Shown here piece after piece: positions 19,499 to 27,917 of a stretch of 36,245 bases of DNA (positions are counted from its first letter, which is position 1; each line of letters opens with the position of its first letter). The stretch spans positions 1 to 36,245 of the forward strand of contig JAISGH010000047.1 in assembly GCA_031263185.1 (NCBI GenBank). The letters run 5' to 3'. Under the pieces are notes generated by a model that ran no database searches, was not told the origin of the DNA, and worked only from the letters and a program-made list of their open reading frames with translations. Origin of the DNA: Prevotellaceae bacterium. GTDB taxonomy: Bacteria > Bacteroidota > Bacteroidia > Bacteroidales > UBA932. The position numbers and the translations under genes are program-made.

Positions 19499-19945
19499 AT
19501 GGGAGAAGTACGAGCAGAAGTTACCCTGGTAAACATCGGGGATAAAGAAGTTGCAAATCGGGGTTATATGCCCCAGGAGCAAGTCAGACGGGTCACGGTC
19601 AACGCCGTGGTGGATACCGGCGCGTGGACGCTGGTCATCAATGAAAAAACCCGCGAAAAGTTGGGATTGCGGGTGAAAGAATCCACCGAAACCGGTGTTG
19701 CCGGAGGGGGAACGGTTCCCGGCGGGATAACCGAATACGTAGAGGTGCGCTGGAAAGACCGGAATACCGCCTGCGAAGCGTTAGTCCTGCCCGGTGAAGA
19801 AGATGTCCTGCTGGGAGCGTACCCTCTGGAAGGTATGGATTTAATGGTGCACCCCAAGAAGCAGGAAGTAATTGGCGCTCACGGCGACAAAGTGCGCTAC
19901 GTTGTTAAGCAATGCGGTAACGAGATTTCGGCAAAAAGCAAGTGA
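19499..19945 (+). CDS. Clan AA (retropepsin-like) aspartic protease
   Basis: From ATG 19499: VNAVVDTGAWTLVINEKTREKLGL (DTG catalytic motif) and LLGAYPLEGMDLMVHPKKQEV. The ORF track start at 19436 would read through the IS end, so ATG 19499 is preferred. Confidence 0.8.
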   Translation: MGEVRAEVTLVNIGDKEVANRGYMPQEQVRRVTVNAVVDTGAWTLVINEKTREKLGLRVKESTETGVAGGGTVPGGITEYVEVRWKDRNTACEALVLPGEEDVLLGAYPLEGMDLMVHPKKQEVIGAHGDKVRYVVKQCGNEISAKSK

Positions 19946-20108
19946 GTAAATGAGCCCCTCCCCAAAGATTTTTTTAATTTTTGGAATATACAACATTTGA
20001 GGTGCGCCGTAGCGTTGCAAAAATGCGTACCTTTGGCTTTCTGCTGCTTTGCCGATTTTTCGGGCAGAGAGCAAGCCGCCGGACATTAAAAATACTAAAC
20101 GCAGAGCA

Positions 20109-21371
20109 TTGAAGATTTTTGACATAGACCTTTGGTCGGAAATTTGGATAACCATTACGCGCAACAAAATGCGGAGCCTGCTCACAGGCTTTGGCGTGTT
20201 TTGGGGTATCTTTATGCTCGTCGTCATGCTTGGCTCGGGCGTGGCGCTGGAAACCGGCATCTCGAAAAACGTGGAGGGCTTTGCGACCAACACCGCCTTT
20301 TTCTTTACCGAAAGAACCGGAAAGCCGTTTAAGGGATTTCGCAAGGGGCGCAGCTGGGATATGCACAACAGCGATATTGAAGTAATTCGCAAAACGGCGG
20401 AAGGCGTACGCTACGTTTCGCCCATACTCTTTGGCGGACGCGCCGAGGGCAACGTGGTGTACAACGACAGGGCCGGCGCCTACAACGTGCGCGGCGTGTA
20501 CCCCGACTACGCTAAAGTAGAGCAGCAGCGCTACATCTTTGGCCGCTTTGTCAACGATGTGGACGTGCTGCACAAGCGAAAGGTGTGCGTTATCGGGACG
20601 CGCGTATACGAAGAGTTTTTCCGAAAGGGCGAAGACCCCATTGGGCAGCAAATCCGCGTAAAGGGCATCTACTTCCAGATAGTTGGCGTTGTGGACGGCG
20701 TTTCGGGGATACAGATTGGCGGGCGATCGTCCGAAACGGTAGCCGTTCCGTTCTCGACCTTTCAGCAAGCCTACAATCAGGGCGACAGGGTGCACTTCCT
20801 GGGCATTACCGCCAAAGATGGCGTCAACATTGAGCAAGTGGAGCAGGAGGTAAAGGCAATCCTGCGGGCGCAAAACAAAATTGCCCCCGACGACGAGCAG
20901 GCTACGGGCAGCTTCAACGTATCGCGCATGTTCAACATGTTCAGCGCGCTGTTCTTGGGCGTTCGGACGCTGGTGTGGTTTGTGGGCGTCGGGACGCTGC
21001 TGGCGGGCATAGTGGGCGTGAGCAACATTATGGTGGTAACGGTGCGCGAGCGTACGCGCGAAATTGGCGTAAGGCGCGCGCTGGGCGCCAAGCCCTCAAA
21101 AATCGTTACGCAAATTCTCACCGAGAGCTTGCTGCTTACCTCCCTTGCCGGCTTGCTGGGGCTGAGCGTGGGCGTGGGGCTGCTGAGCGTTGTGGATACT
21201 CTTTTGTCGGCCAACGCCAACCCCGATATGTTTTTTCTCCACCCGCACATTGAGTTTGGGTCGGCAGTAACAGCCTCGGTAATACTGCTGCTGAGCGGCG
21301 TAATGGCCGGCATAATCCCAACATGGCGCGCGCTCAAAATAAAAGCAATTGACGCAATCAGGGAAGAATGA
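20109..21371 (+). CDS. ABC transporter permease, MacB/FtsX-like
   Basis: MKIFDIDLWSEIWITITRNKMRSLLTGFGVFWGIFMLVVMLGSG, MacB-like periplasmic core, and C-terminal TREIGVRRALGAKPSKIVTQILTESLLLT. Likely TTG start at 20109 (ORF track gives 20049). Confidence 0.88.
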   Translation: MKIFDIDLWSEIWITITRNKMRSLLTGFGVFWGIFMLVVMLGSGVALETGISKNVEGFATNTAFFFTERTGKPFKGFRKGRSWDMHNSDIEVIRKTAEGVRYVSPILFGGRAEGNVVYNDRAGAYNVRGVYPDYAKVEQQRYIFGRFVNDVDVLHKRKVCVIGTRVYEEFFRKGEDPIGQQIRVKGIYFQIVGVVDGVSGIQIGGRSSETVAVPFSTFQQAYNQGDRVHFLGITAKDGVNIEQVEQEVKAILRAQNKIAPDDEQATGSFNVSRMFNMFSALFLGVRTLVWFVGVGTLLAGIVGVSNIMVVTVRERTREIGVRRALGAKPSKIVTQILTESLLLTSLAGLLGLSVGVGLLSVVDTLLSANANPDMFFLHPHIEFGSAVTASVILLLSGVMAGIIPTWRALKIKAIDAIREE

Positions 21372-21379
21372 AAAATAGC

Positions 21380-22536
21380 GGATTAAATCTTTTTTTGAGG
21401 CGCTATGATAAAAGTTAGGTAAAAGATATTTTTTTGCATGGTATAGCAAAAAAATTATATTTAAAACGTGAAATTAAAAAAGTAAAGCCATGAAACGTGA
21501 ACGGGTACTGATATCTTTTGACTATGCATTAAAGCGTTTACTGCGCAACAAGGCAAACTATGAGGTTTTGGAAGGATTTTTGAGCGAGCTGCTTTCAAAA
21601 AATGTTTCGGTAAAGAATATCGGCGAGGGCGAGAGCAACAAGGAAAATCCGAATGACAAGCACAACAGAGTGGATATTTTGGTGGAAGACGAATCCGGCG
21701 AAATCTTGCTGATAGAGTTGCAGTTTAGGCATCAGATAGATTTTTTGCACCGCATGCTTTTCGGGACAAGCAAAACGATAAGCGAGCGTATAGTTCAGGG
21801 AGAGGAGTATATGCAGGTGAAGAAAGTCTACTCGATAAACATCGTCTATTTCGACATTGGACAGGGAGCCGATTACGTTTATCACGGCAAAACACACTTC
21901 ATGGGCCTTCACAAAAATGACGAGCTTCATCTTTCCAGCGCCCAGCGCGAAATTTTCGGAAAGGAAACAGCCGCTGACATCTATCCGGAATACTACCTTT
22001 TGAAGGTAAATAGCTTTGACGATGTCGCAAAGGATACGCTTGACGAATGGATATATTTTTTAAAGCACAACGTCATCAAGGATGAGTTTAAAGCCAAGGG
22101 TATGGACAAGGCGCGCGAAGCGCTTAAGCGGGATAATCTTCCACCGGAAGAGCAGAAAGCTTACGATTACATGATGTATCAGCGCAGTGACGATTTGAGC
22201 GCCATTGCTTCATCAAAACTCGAAGGTAGAATAGAAGGCAGAGAAGAAGGCAGAGAAGAAGGCAGGATAGAGCGTGAAAAACTTGCGGAAGAACTCGAAA
22301 AAGAACGTAGAGAGCGTGAAGAGCGTGAAAAGGAAATCGAAAAAGAGCGTGAAGAGCGTAAGGAGCGTGAAAAGGAAATCGAAAAAGAGCGAGCCTATTT
22401 TCTTGCCGAAATTACCCGATTGAAGCAAAATGGAAAGTAATTTGTCAAAATACGAATTTCTTATTTTCCATACCTGAACGGTGTTTTATAAAATACTGTC
22501 CCGTTTTTACCATAGCACCCCAAAAAAGAATTAGCC
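21380..22536. repeat. Inverted B repeats bracketing the rpn gene
   Basis: GGATTAAATCTTTTTTTGAGGCGCTATGATAAAA (21380-21413) and reverse complement of TTTTACCATAGCACCCCAAAAAAGAATTAGCC (about 22505-22536). Confidence 0.6.
21490..22440 (+). CDS. Rpn family PD-(D/E)XK nuclease / putative transposase with charged coiled-coil C-terminus
   Basis: 316 aa. NRVDILVEDESGEILLIELQ nuclease core, FLHRMLFGTSKTISERIVQGEEYMQVKKVYSINIV, and a C-terminal EGREEGREEG / EREKEIEKE repeat tract. Confidence 0.85.
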   Translation: MKRERVLISFDYALKRLLRNKANYEVLEGFLSELLSKNVSVKNIGEGESNKENPNDKHNRVDILVEDESGEILLIELQFRHQIDFLHRMLFGTSKTISERIVQGEEYMQVKKVYSINIVYFDIGQGADYVYHGKTHFMGLHKNDELHLSSAQREIFGKETAADIYPEYYLLKVNSFDDVAKDTLDEWIYFLKHNVIKDEFKAKGMDKAREALKRDNLPPEEQKAYDYMMYQRSDDLSAIASSKLEGRIEGREEGREEGRIEREKLAEELEKERREREEREKEIEKEREERKEREKEIEKERAYFLAEITRLKQNGK

Positions 22537-22556
22537 AATTTTTAAATTTTTGAATT

Positions 22557-23663
22557 ATGAAGCGATTTTTCCGTATTTTTCTCCTTGCCCTGTTGGGCTT
22601 GGTCGTGGTGTTTACCTTTGTTTTTCTGTGGAGAAAGTCAAGGCCCAAGGAAGTTGTGTACGAGGTTGTCGTACCCAGCGTTCGCACCATTGAAAATAAA
22701 ACGGTGGCCACCGGCACGGTTGAGCCTCGCGACGAGGTGCTCATTAAACCCCAAATTAACGGCATCATCTCGGAGCTCTACAAGGAGGCCGGCCAGCTCA
22801 TCAAAAGCGGAGAGGTGGTTGCCAAGGTGAAGGTCATCCCCGAAATGTCGCAGCTGAGCGACGCCGAGTCGAACGTGCGGCAGCAGGAAATCAACCTTGA
22901 GTACGTACAGCAGGTGTACGACCGCCAAAAAAAGCTCTACGAGCAGGGCGTAATTGCCAAAGAAGAATTTCAGAAAACGGCCACCGACCTCACCAGCCAG
23001 GAGGAGTCGCTTTCGCAGGCGCGGGACAGGCTGAGCATTATTCGCGATGGCATTTCCAAAAAATCATCCTCGTACAGCACTACGCAGGTGCGCTCTACCA
23101 TTACCGGTATGATTTTGAACGTACCCGTAAAGGTGGGCAACTCCGTTATACAGTCCAACACGTTCAACGAGGGCACCACCATTGCCGCCATTGCCGACAT
23201 GGGCGATATGATTTTCAAAGGGAAGGTAGACGAAACCGACGTGGGTAAGGTGCGCGAGGGTATGACCATTACGCTCACGGTGGGAGCCCTCGAAAACGTA
23301 AAGTTCAGCGCCAACCTTGAGTACATTTCGCCCAAAGGCGTAGAGGAAAACGGCGCAATAATGTTTGAAATAAAGGCTGCCGCCGAAATTCCAAAGGGCG
23401 TGTACGTGCGCGCAGGCTACAGCGCCAACGCCGAAATTGTGCTGAGCCGCGCCGACAGCGTGCTGAGCATTCCCGAAGGCTGCATTGAGTTCAGCAACGA
23501 CAGCGCATTTGTGCAGGTGCTCAAAGCCGAAACGCCCAAGCAGGAGTTTGAAAAGCGGTTTGTGACGGTGGGGCTTTCCGACGGCATCAACATGGAGGTG
23601 AAAGCCGGCTTGACCGAGGATGAGAAGGTGCGGGGAAATGAAAAAGTGGACAAAAAGAACTGA
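22557..23663 (+). CDS. HlyD/MacA-like efflux periplasmic adaptor subunit
   Basis: 368 aa. N-terminal TM, TVATGTVEPRDEVLIKPQINGIISELYKEAGQLIKSGEVVAKV (lipoyl-like), coiled coil, beta-barrel. Confidence 0.9.
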   Translation: MKRFFRIFLLALLGLVVVFTFVFLWRKSRPKEVVYEVVVPSVRTIENKTVATGTVEPRDEVLIKPQINGIISELYKEAGQLIKSGEVVAKVKVIPEMSQLSDAESNVRQQEINLEYVQQVYDRQKKLYEQGVIAKEEFQKTATDLTSQEESLSQARDRLSIIRDGISKKSSSYSTTQVRSTITGMILNVPVKVGNSVIQSNTFNEGTTIAAIADMGDMIFKGKVDETDVGKVREGMTITLTVGALENVKFSANLEYISPKGVEENGAIMFEIKAAAEIPKGVYVRAGYSANAEIVLSRADSVLSIPEGCIEFSNDSAFVQVLKAETPKQEFEKRFVTVGLSDGINMEVKAGLTEDEKVRGNEKVDKKN

Positions 23664-23690
23664 AGATTATAGCCGAATAAAGAGAATTGT

Positions 23691-24029
23691 ATGCTCTACT
23701 ATTATGCTTGTGCACTTTTTACACTAATTAGCGCAGCGGTTAGCTGTGGGTTCTCAGCCGAAACCTGCTTAAAATCAAAATCACAAAAAGGAGTAGCTTT
23801 TACCAATGCCAAGTATGCTATGTCGAGAAGCTTTTCGTTGTTTCTTGCTGCGGTTGGGTTGTTTATATTTATTTCTGATGCATATTTAGCAGCGCTATCA
23901 GTAATTATGATTGGGATTCAGCTATTTGATGGTATTATTGGCATCAAAATAAGTACGTTCAAAGCCGCTGGTCCTATATTGACAGCTATAGGAAACGTTA
24001 TTGTATTAACGCTATTTCTAATGAAATAG
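23691..24029 (+). CDS. Small multi-spanning membrane protein, unknown function
   Basis: 112 aa, about four hydrophobic segments. Confidence 0.6.
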   Translation: MLYYYACALFTLISAAVSCGFSAETCLKSKSQKGVAFTNAKYAMSRSFSLFLAAVGLFIFISDAYLAALSVIMIGIQLFDGIIGIKISTFKAAGPILTAIGNVIVLTLFLMK

Positions 24030-24068
24030 AGAGCATTTGGAGTTAGATTACGCGCAATCAATGTTTTT

Positions 24069-24098
24069 TTGTTCGATGTCGGAAAAGTCGTATCTTTG
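24069..24098 (+). promoter_or_regulatory. Predicted Bacteroidetes promoter (TTG-N19-TATCTTTG)
   Basis: TTG 24069-24071, 19-nt spacer, TATCTTTG 24091-24098, placed 29 nt before ATG 24128. Confidence 0.7.
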
Positions 24099-24127
24099 CA
24101 ATGCTAATTAATTAAAAACATAAAGTT

Positions 24128-24295
24128 ATGGCATTAGAAATAAAACCTTCCCCCGTATTGACCGGCAAAGCCGCTCAAGATTTCTACAAATCGTTGGAAC
24201 AGGCAAAAGAGAGCAAGCCTGCAAAAGAAGTCAGGGAAATAATCGGCAGGGCTAGGAAACACTTGGTGTCTAACACTCTTTGGCATCCGAGATGA
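24128..24295 (+). CDS. Small protein, antitoxin-like
   Basis: 55 aa (MALEIKPSPVLTGKAAQDFYKSLEQAKESKPAKEVREIIGRARKHLVSNTLWHPR*). Own promoter; ATGA overlap with the next ORF. Confidence 0.5.
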   Translation: MALEIKPSPVLTGKAAQDFYKSLEQAKESKPAKEVREIIGRARKHLVSNTLWHPR

Positions 24296-24423
24296 TTGAC
24301 TTAATTGAAGATTGTGAATTAGTTGCGTCGAAGTTGTTAAATTATCCTTTAGACGAGCCTATTAACGGCTTCGACCAGTATGCCAAAGATGGAGTAACAT
24401 TCATGTGGAGTAGAAATAATTAA
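24292..24423 (+). CDS. Small protein overlapping the antitoxin-like ORF (possibly truncated partner)
   Basis: 43 aa (MIDLIEDCELVASKLLNYPLDEPINGFDQYAKDGVTFMWSRNN*), overlap ATGA at 24292-24295. Confidence 0.35.
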   Translation: MIDLIEDCELVASKLLNYPLDEPINGFDQYAKDGVTFMWSRNN

Positions 24424-24461
24424 ATCTCATTAAAAATTAAAAAAATAGTAGAGCAAGCAGT

Positions 24462-25808
24462 ATGAATTTTCCAAGCTTAAAAACACTTGCCGCCGTTGCT
24501 GGCCTGCTCGCGGGCTTCCACGTGGCTGCGCGCGCGCAGCCGTGGACGCTGGAGAGGTGCATTGAACATGCCATTGCCAACAACCTGAGCATAAAAATGG
24601 AGGAAATCAACCACGAAGCAAAGGCGATAGACCTCAGCACGGCCAAGTACAGCAGGCTGCCCAACCTTAGCGCCGGCGCAGACCACTCGTTCTCCTTCGG
24701 CAGCGTGGAGGATACGAGAGGCGCTATCTCCAAGCAAAAAATGACGTCCAACACTTCGTTCTCCGTTTCGTCGAGCATGCCGATTTTTACCGGATTTCAG
24801 ATTACGAATGAAATCAAGGTGCGGCATTACAGCGTTATGGCAGCAGAGGAATCGCTCAAAAAGGCAAAGGAGAACATTGCCGTGTCTGTGGCGCGGGCTT
24901 TTCTGGATGTGCTGCTGAAGAAGGAGATTTACAAGATAAGCGAGGAAACGATGAACTTTACGTCGGAGAACGTGAAGAAAACCGAAATCATGGTCAACGC
25001 CGGCAACGTGCCGCTGGCGCAGCTCTACGAAATCAAATCGCAGCACGCGTCCGACGAGGCGCGCGTAACCACCGCCGAGAATGACGTAAGCTTGAGCCTG
25101 CTTACCCTTGGGCAGCTGCTTGAGCTTCCCGACGTGAACCGCTTCGATATCGAAATACCCAACCTCCCCGACAGCGCGGCGCTCCTGCTGGAAAATCTGC
25201 CGTCGTCCGAGAAAATTTACGGCGAAGCCCTTGCTGTGAAGCCGCAAATTCGCGAAGCCGAGCTGCAGCTGGAGGGCAGCAAGTACTCGCTCTTGGTTGC
25301 CAAGTCCGCCTACTTGCCTCAGCTCAGCCTCAGCATGGGCATAAGCGACCGCTACTTTCGCGCCAACAACCCCCTCGTACCCAACGACTTTTCTGCCCAG
25401 CTGGGCGATAACCTGCAGGAGTACGTGGGGCTGTCGCTGCGTATTCCGGTGTTCAACCGCTTTGCAACAAAAAACAGCGTGCACACGGCGCAAATCAACA
25501 TCAACAGCCGGCAGCTGGCGCTGGAGGACGTGAAGAAAACGCTGTACAAGGAAATTCAGCAGGCGTACCACAACGCTGCCTCAGCGCAGAAAAGCTACCG
25601 CGCGGCGCAAAAGTCGGTTGAGGCAGCTCGCGAGGCATTTCGCTACGCCGACTCCAAGTACCAAACCGGAAAATCGAGCGTGTACGAGTTCACGGAGGCT
25701 AAGGCTACGCTTACGCGCAGCCTCTCCGAAGAATCGCAGGCAAAATTCAGCTACATTTTTGCCTCCAAAATTTTGGATTTTTACAGCGGAAGGCCGATAA
25801 AGCTGTAA
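24462..25808 (+). CDS. TolC family outer-membrane efflux protein
   Basis: 448 aa. PWTLERCIEHAIANNLSIKMEEINHEAKAIDLSTAKYSRLPNLSAGADHSFSFG and tandem OEP-type repeat (LVAKSAYLPQLSLSMGISDRY). Confidence 0.9.
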   Translation: MNFPSLKTLAAVAGLLAGFHVAARAQPWTLERCIEHAIANNLSIKMEEINHEAKAIDLSTAKYSRLPNLSAGADHSFSFGSVEDTRGAISKQKMTSNTSFSVSSSMPIFTGFQITNEIKVRHYSVMAAEESLKKAKENIAVSVARAFLDVLLKKEIYKISEETMNFTSENVKKTEIMVNAGNVPLAQLYEIKSQHASDEARVTTAENDVSLSLLTLGQLLELPDVNRFDIEIPNLPDSAALLLENLPSSEKIYGEALAVKPQIREAELQLEGSKYSLLVAKSAYLPQLSLSMGISDRYFRANNPLVPNDFSAQLGDNLQEYVGLSLRIPVFNRFATKNSVHTAQININSRQLALEDVKKTLYKEIQQAYHNAASAQKSYRAAQKSVEAAREAFRYADSKYQTGKSSVYEFTEAKATLTRSLSEESQAKFSYIFASKILDFYSGRPIKL

Positions 25809-25907
25809 AAAGGGTAGAGCGAGGTTGAAAATCAGTTGTGATTAAAAACCGTGAAACGCGAAAACCGATGCTGAAAGGGGGTTTGCCAACATCCCTGAGA
25901 AGGAATT

Positions 25908-26789
25908 TTATTCCTTGCCGGTGTAGCTTTCCTTTACCAGCGGGCAATTTAGCAGGTAGTCCAAGCTGATTTTAATGCTTTCTGCGGGTGCATGGTTGTA
26001 CTGCTCTACTTCCACAATCAGGAATTTTGTGCCGGCGGTGTCGGTGTTTTTGAAGATGGCGTCGAAGCCTACCATGCCGCTTTGCCCCAACTCCTTGTGG
26101 TCTTTGATGTGAAGCAGGGTGAAGCGTCCGGAATATTTTTGGAAGTATTCCACCGGGCTTTGCCGCCCCATGACCGTCCAGTACACGTCCATTTGGAAGA
26201 ATACCCATTCGGGGTTGGTGTGCTCCAGCATGTAGTCATACATCACCACGCCTTCGATTTTAGTAAATTCGTGCGCATGGTTATGGTAGCCGAACAGCAA
26301 TCCTTTTTCTTTGCATTTTTTCCCGATAGCGTTGTAGTAGTCGCAGTACGTTTGCAGGTCGGCAAGCGTTTTGGGCACGTCCATCCACGGCGCCACAATG
26401 TACTTCATGCCGGCGGCGAGGTGCGCCTCAATAGCCTCGTCCCACCACGCCAGCGGCGCTGCGAAATCTTTGGCGCGCAGCTCTTGCTCCGACAGCAGCT
26501 TTGTGGTGTGCGAAGACAGCACCTTCATTCCTGCGGCTTCCACAGCGGTTTTAAATTCTGCCGGCGCTTTGCCGTAAAATTTTCCGCTTTCGTAGCTGGC
26601 GGCTTCTACAGCGGTGTAGCCCGCCTCTCCTGCTTTCTTGATGGCCGCGTCAAAATCATTTTTGAAATCCTCGCGCAGCGAGTAGAGCTGCAAGGCAATG
26701 TCCTTTTTCGGCAGCTGCTGCGCTACCGGTGCTGTTGTGCAGGCTGCCAAAGACAGCGTAGCGGCGCATAGTAAAAATATTTTTTTCAT
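25908..26789 (-). CDS. Sugar phosphate isomerase/epimerase family TIM-barrel protein (secreted/lipoprotein)
   Basis: 293 aa. Lipobox LSLAACTT; QLYSLREDF, GYTAVEAASYESGKFYG, GYHNHAHEF, FQMDVYWTVMG, LHIKDHKEL. Confidence 0.85.
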   Translation of the reverse strand: MKKIFLLCAATLSLAACTTAPVAQQLPKKDIALQLYSLREDFKNDFDAAIKKAGEAGYTAVEAASYESGKFYGKAPAEFKTAVEAAGMKVLSSHTTKLLSEQELRAKDFAAPLAWWDEAIEAHLAAGMKYIVAPWMDVPKTLADLQTYCDYYNAIGKKCKEKGLLFGYHNHAHEFTKIEGVVMYDYMLEHTNPEWVFFQMDVYWTVMGRQSPVEYFQKYSGRFTLLHIKDHKELGQSGMVGFDAIFKNTDTAGTKFLIVEVEQYNHAPAESIKISLDYLLNCPLVKESYTGKE

Positions 26790-26792
26790 CGC

Positions 26793-27917
26793 TTATTTTT
26801 TGTTTTTTAAGTTGTTTTTTTCGGACGCATGTTCGTCAACAATCGGCCACAGCGGTAGCCCGTAGCCCTGCTTCATGGTTCTGCGGCGGGCAAGGATTTC
26901 GTCCATTTCCTCGGGCTTCCCGATGCAGGGTGCGCCGTTTTTCACGGCGTCGTCAAACATTTTCCACGCCATGCTGGACGCAATCACGCTATCCTTTACG
27001 GTAGGGTAGCCTAAATTTTTTCCGGCCAGCACCGATTTTGCAAACACATCCACCAAAATATCAATTTTCTTATCGTTGAAATCGTCGGTTTTTGTAATGG
27101 TATCGTGCACACCGTGCAGCTCCACTGTGGCCGTTTTGAAGTCATACTTGAGGCGGGCGATACCTTTTGTCCCAATCACATCCACGTAGCAGTTGTGCGT
27201 CTGCACCTGCGCCATGTGTCCATACACAAACCCTTGCGTAATGTCGAACACCACGCCGTTTTGGAACGTGCCGTGCACCTGCACCCACCAAGGGTCGCTG
27301 TAGCTCCACATCCGGACGCCCTGCGCATGGTAAGTTTCATAATCGCTGCCGGCGTACCAGCGGGCGACGTCCACGTAGTGCATACCGCAATCGTGGAAGC
27401 ATGGACCTTCCGGCCCGTGCCCTTCCTGCGGCATGTGCCCGGGCGTCATGTGGGCAATTCGAATGATGGCCAATTCGCCAATTTCTCCGGAGCGGATAAA
27501 GTCAACCATCATTTTATGGTACCACGCATTGCGGTTAAATATGTTCACGGCCACCATCCGGTCGGATTTTGCCACCGCCTCGGCCACCTCCCACTCCGTT
27601 TTGATGTCGCCGGCAATCGGTTTTTCTGCCAGCACGTGCTTGCCTGCCTTCAGCGCCTTGTATAGCTGCGCGGGGCGCGAATCTGCCAAAGCAAATAACC
27701 CGACGACATCTATCGTCGGGTTTGCAAATATTTTATCTTCGTCATCGATGATTTCGGCGTGGGGCGCTATTACCTCGGCAGCTTTTCCGGCTGCAATGCC
27801 GGTGTCGCATATGTAAGCCAGCTCCCACAGCGGGTTTTTTAAGAGCTCCCTGCCGTACAGCTGCCCCATGCGCCCAAATCCGATAACTCCAATTTTAAGT
27901 TTCTCCTTGCGCTCCAC
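26793..27917 (-). CDS. Gfo/Idh/MocA family oxidoreductase
   Basis: 374 aa. IGVIGFGRMGQLYGRELL Rossmann motif, LAEKPIA, HDCGMHYVDVARWYAG. Confidence 0.9.
   Translation of the reverse strand: MERKEKLKIGVIGFGRMGQLYGRELLKNPLWELAYICDTGIAAGKAAEVIAPHAEIIDDEDKIFANPTIDVVGLFALADSRPAQLYKALKAGKHVLAEKPIAGDIKTEWEVAEAVAKSDRMVAVNIFNRNAWYHKMMVDFIRSGEIGELAIIRIAHMTPGHMPQEGHGPEGPCFHDCGMHYVDVARWYAGSDYETYHAQGVRMWSYSDPWWVQVHGTFQNGVVFDITQGFVYGHMAQVQTHNCYVDVIGTKGIARLKYDFKTATVELHGVHDTITKTDDFNDKKIDILVDVFAKSVLAGKNLGYPTVKDSVIASSMAWKMFDDAVKNGAPCIGKPEEMDEILARRRTMKQGYGLPLWPIVDEHASEKNNLKNKK

Noticed and set aside
24477-25571. 364-aa minus-strand ORF opposite the TolC-like gene
   Set aside because: Shadow ORF; the plus-strand frame has clear TolC family features.
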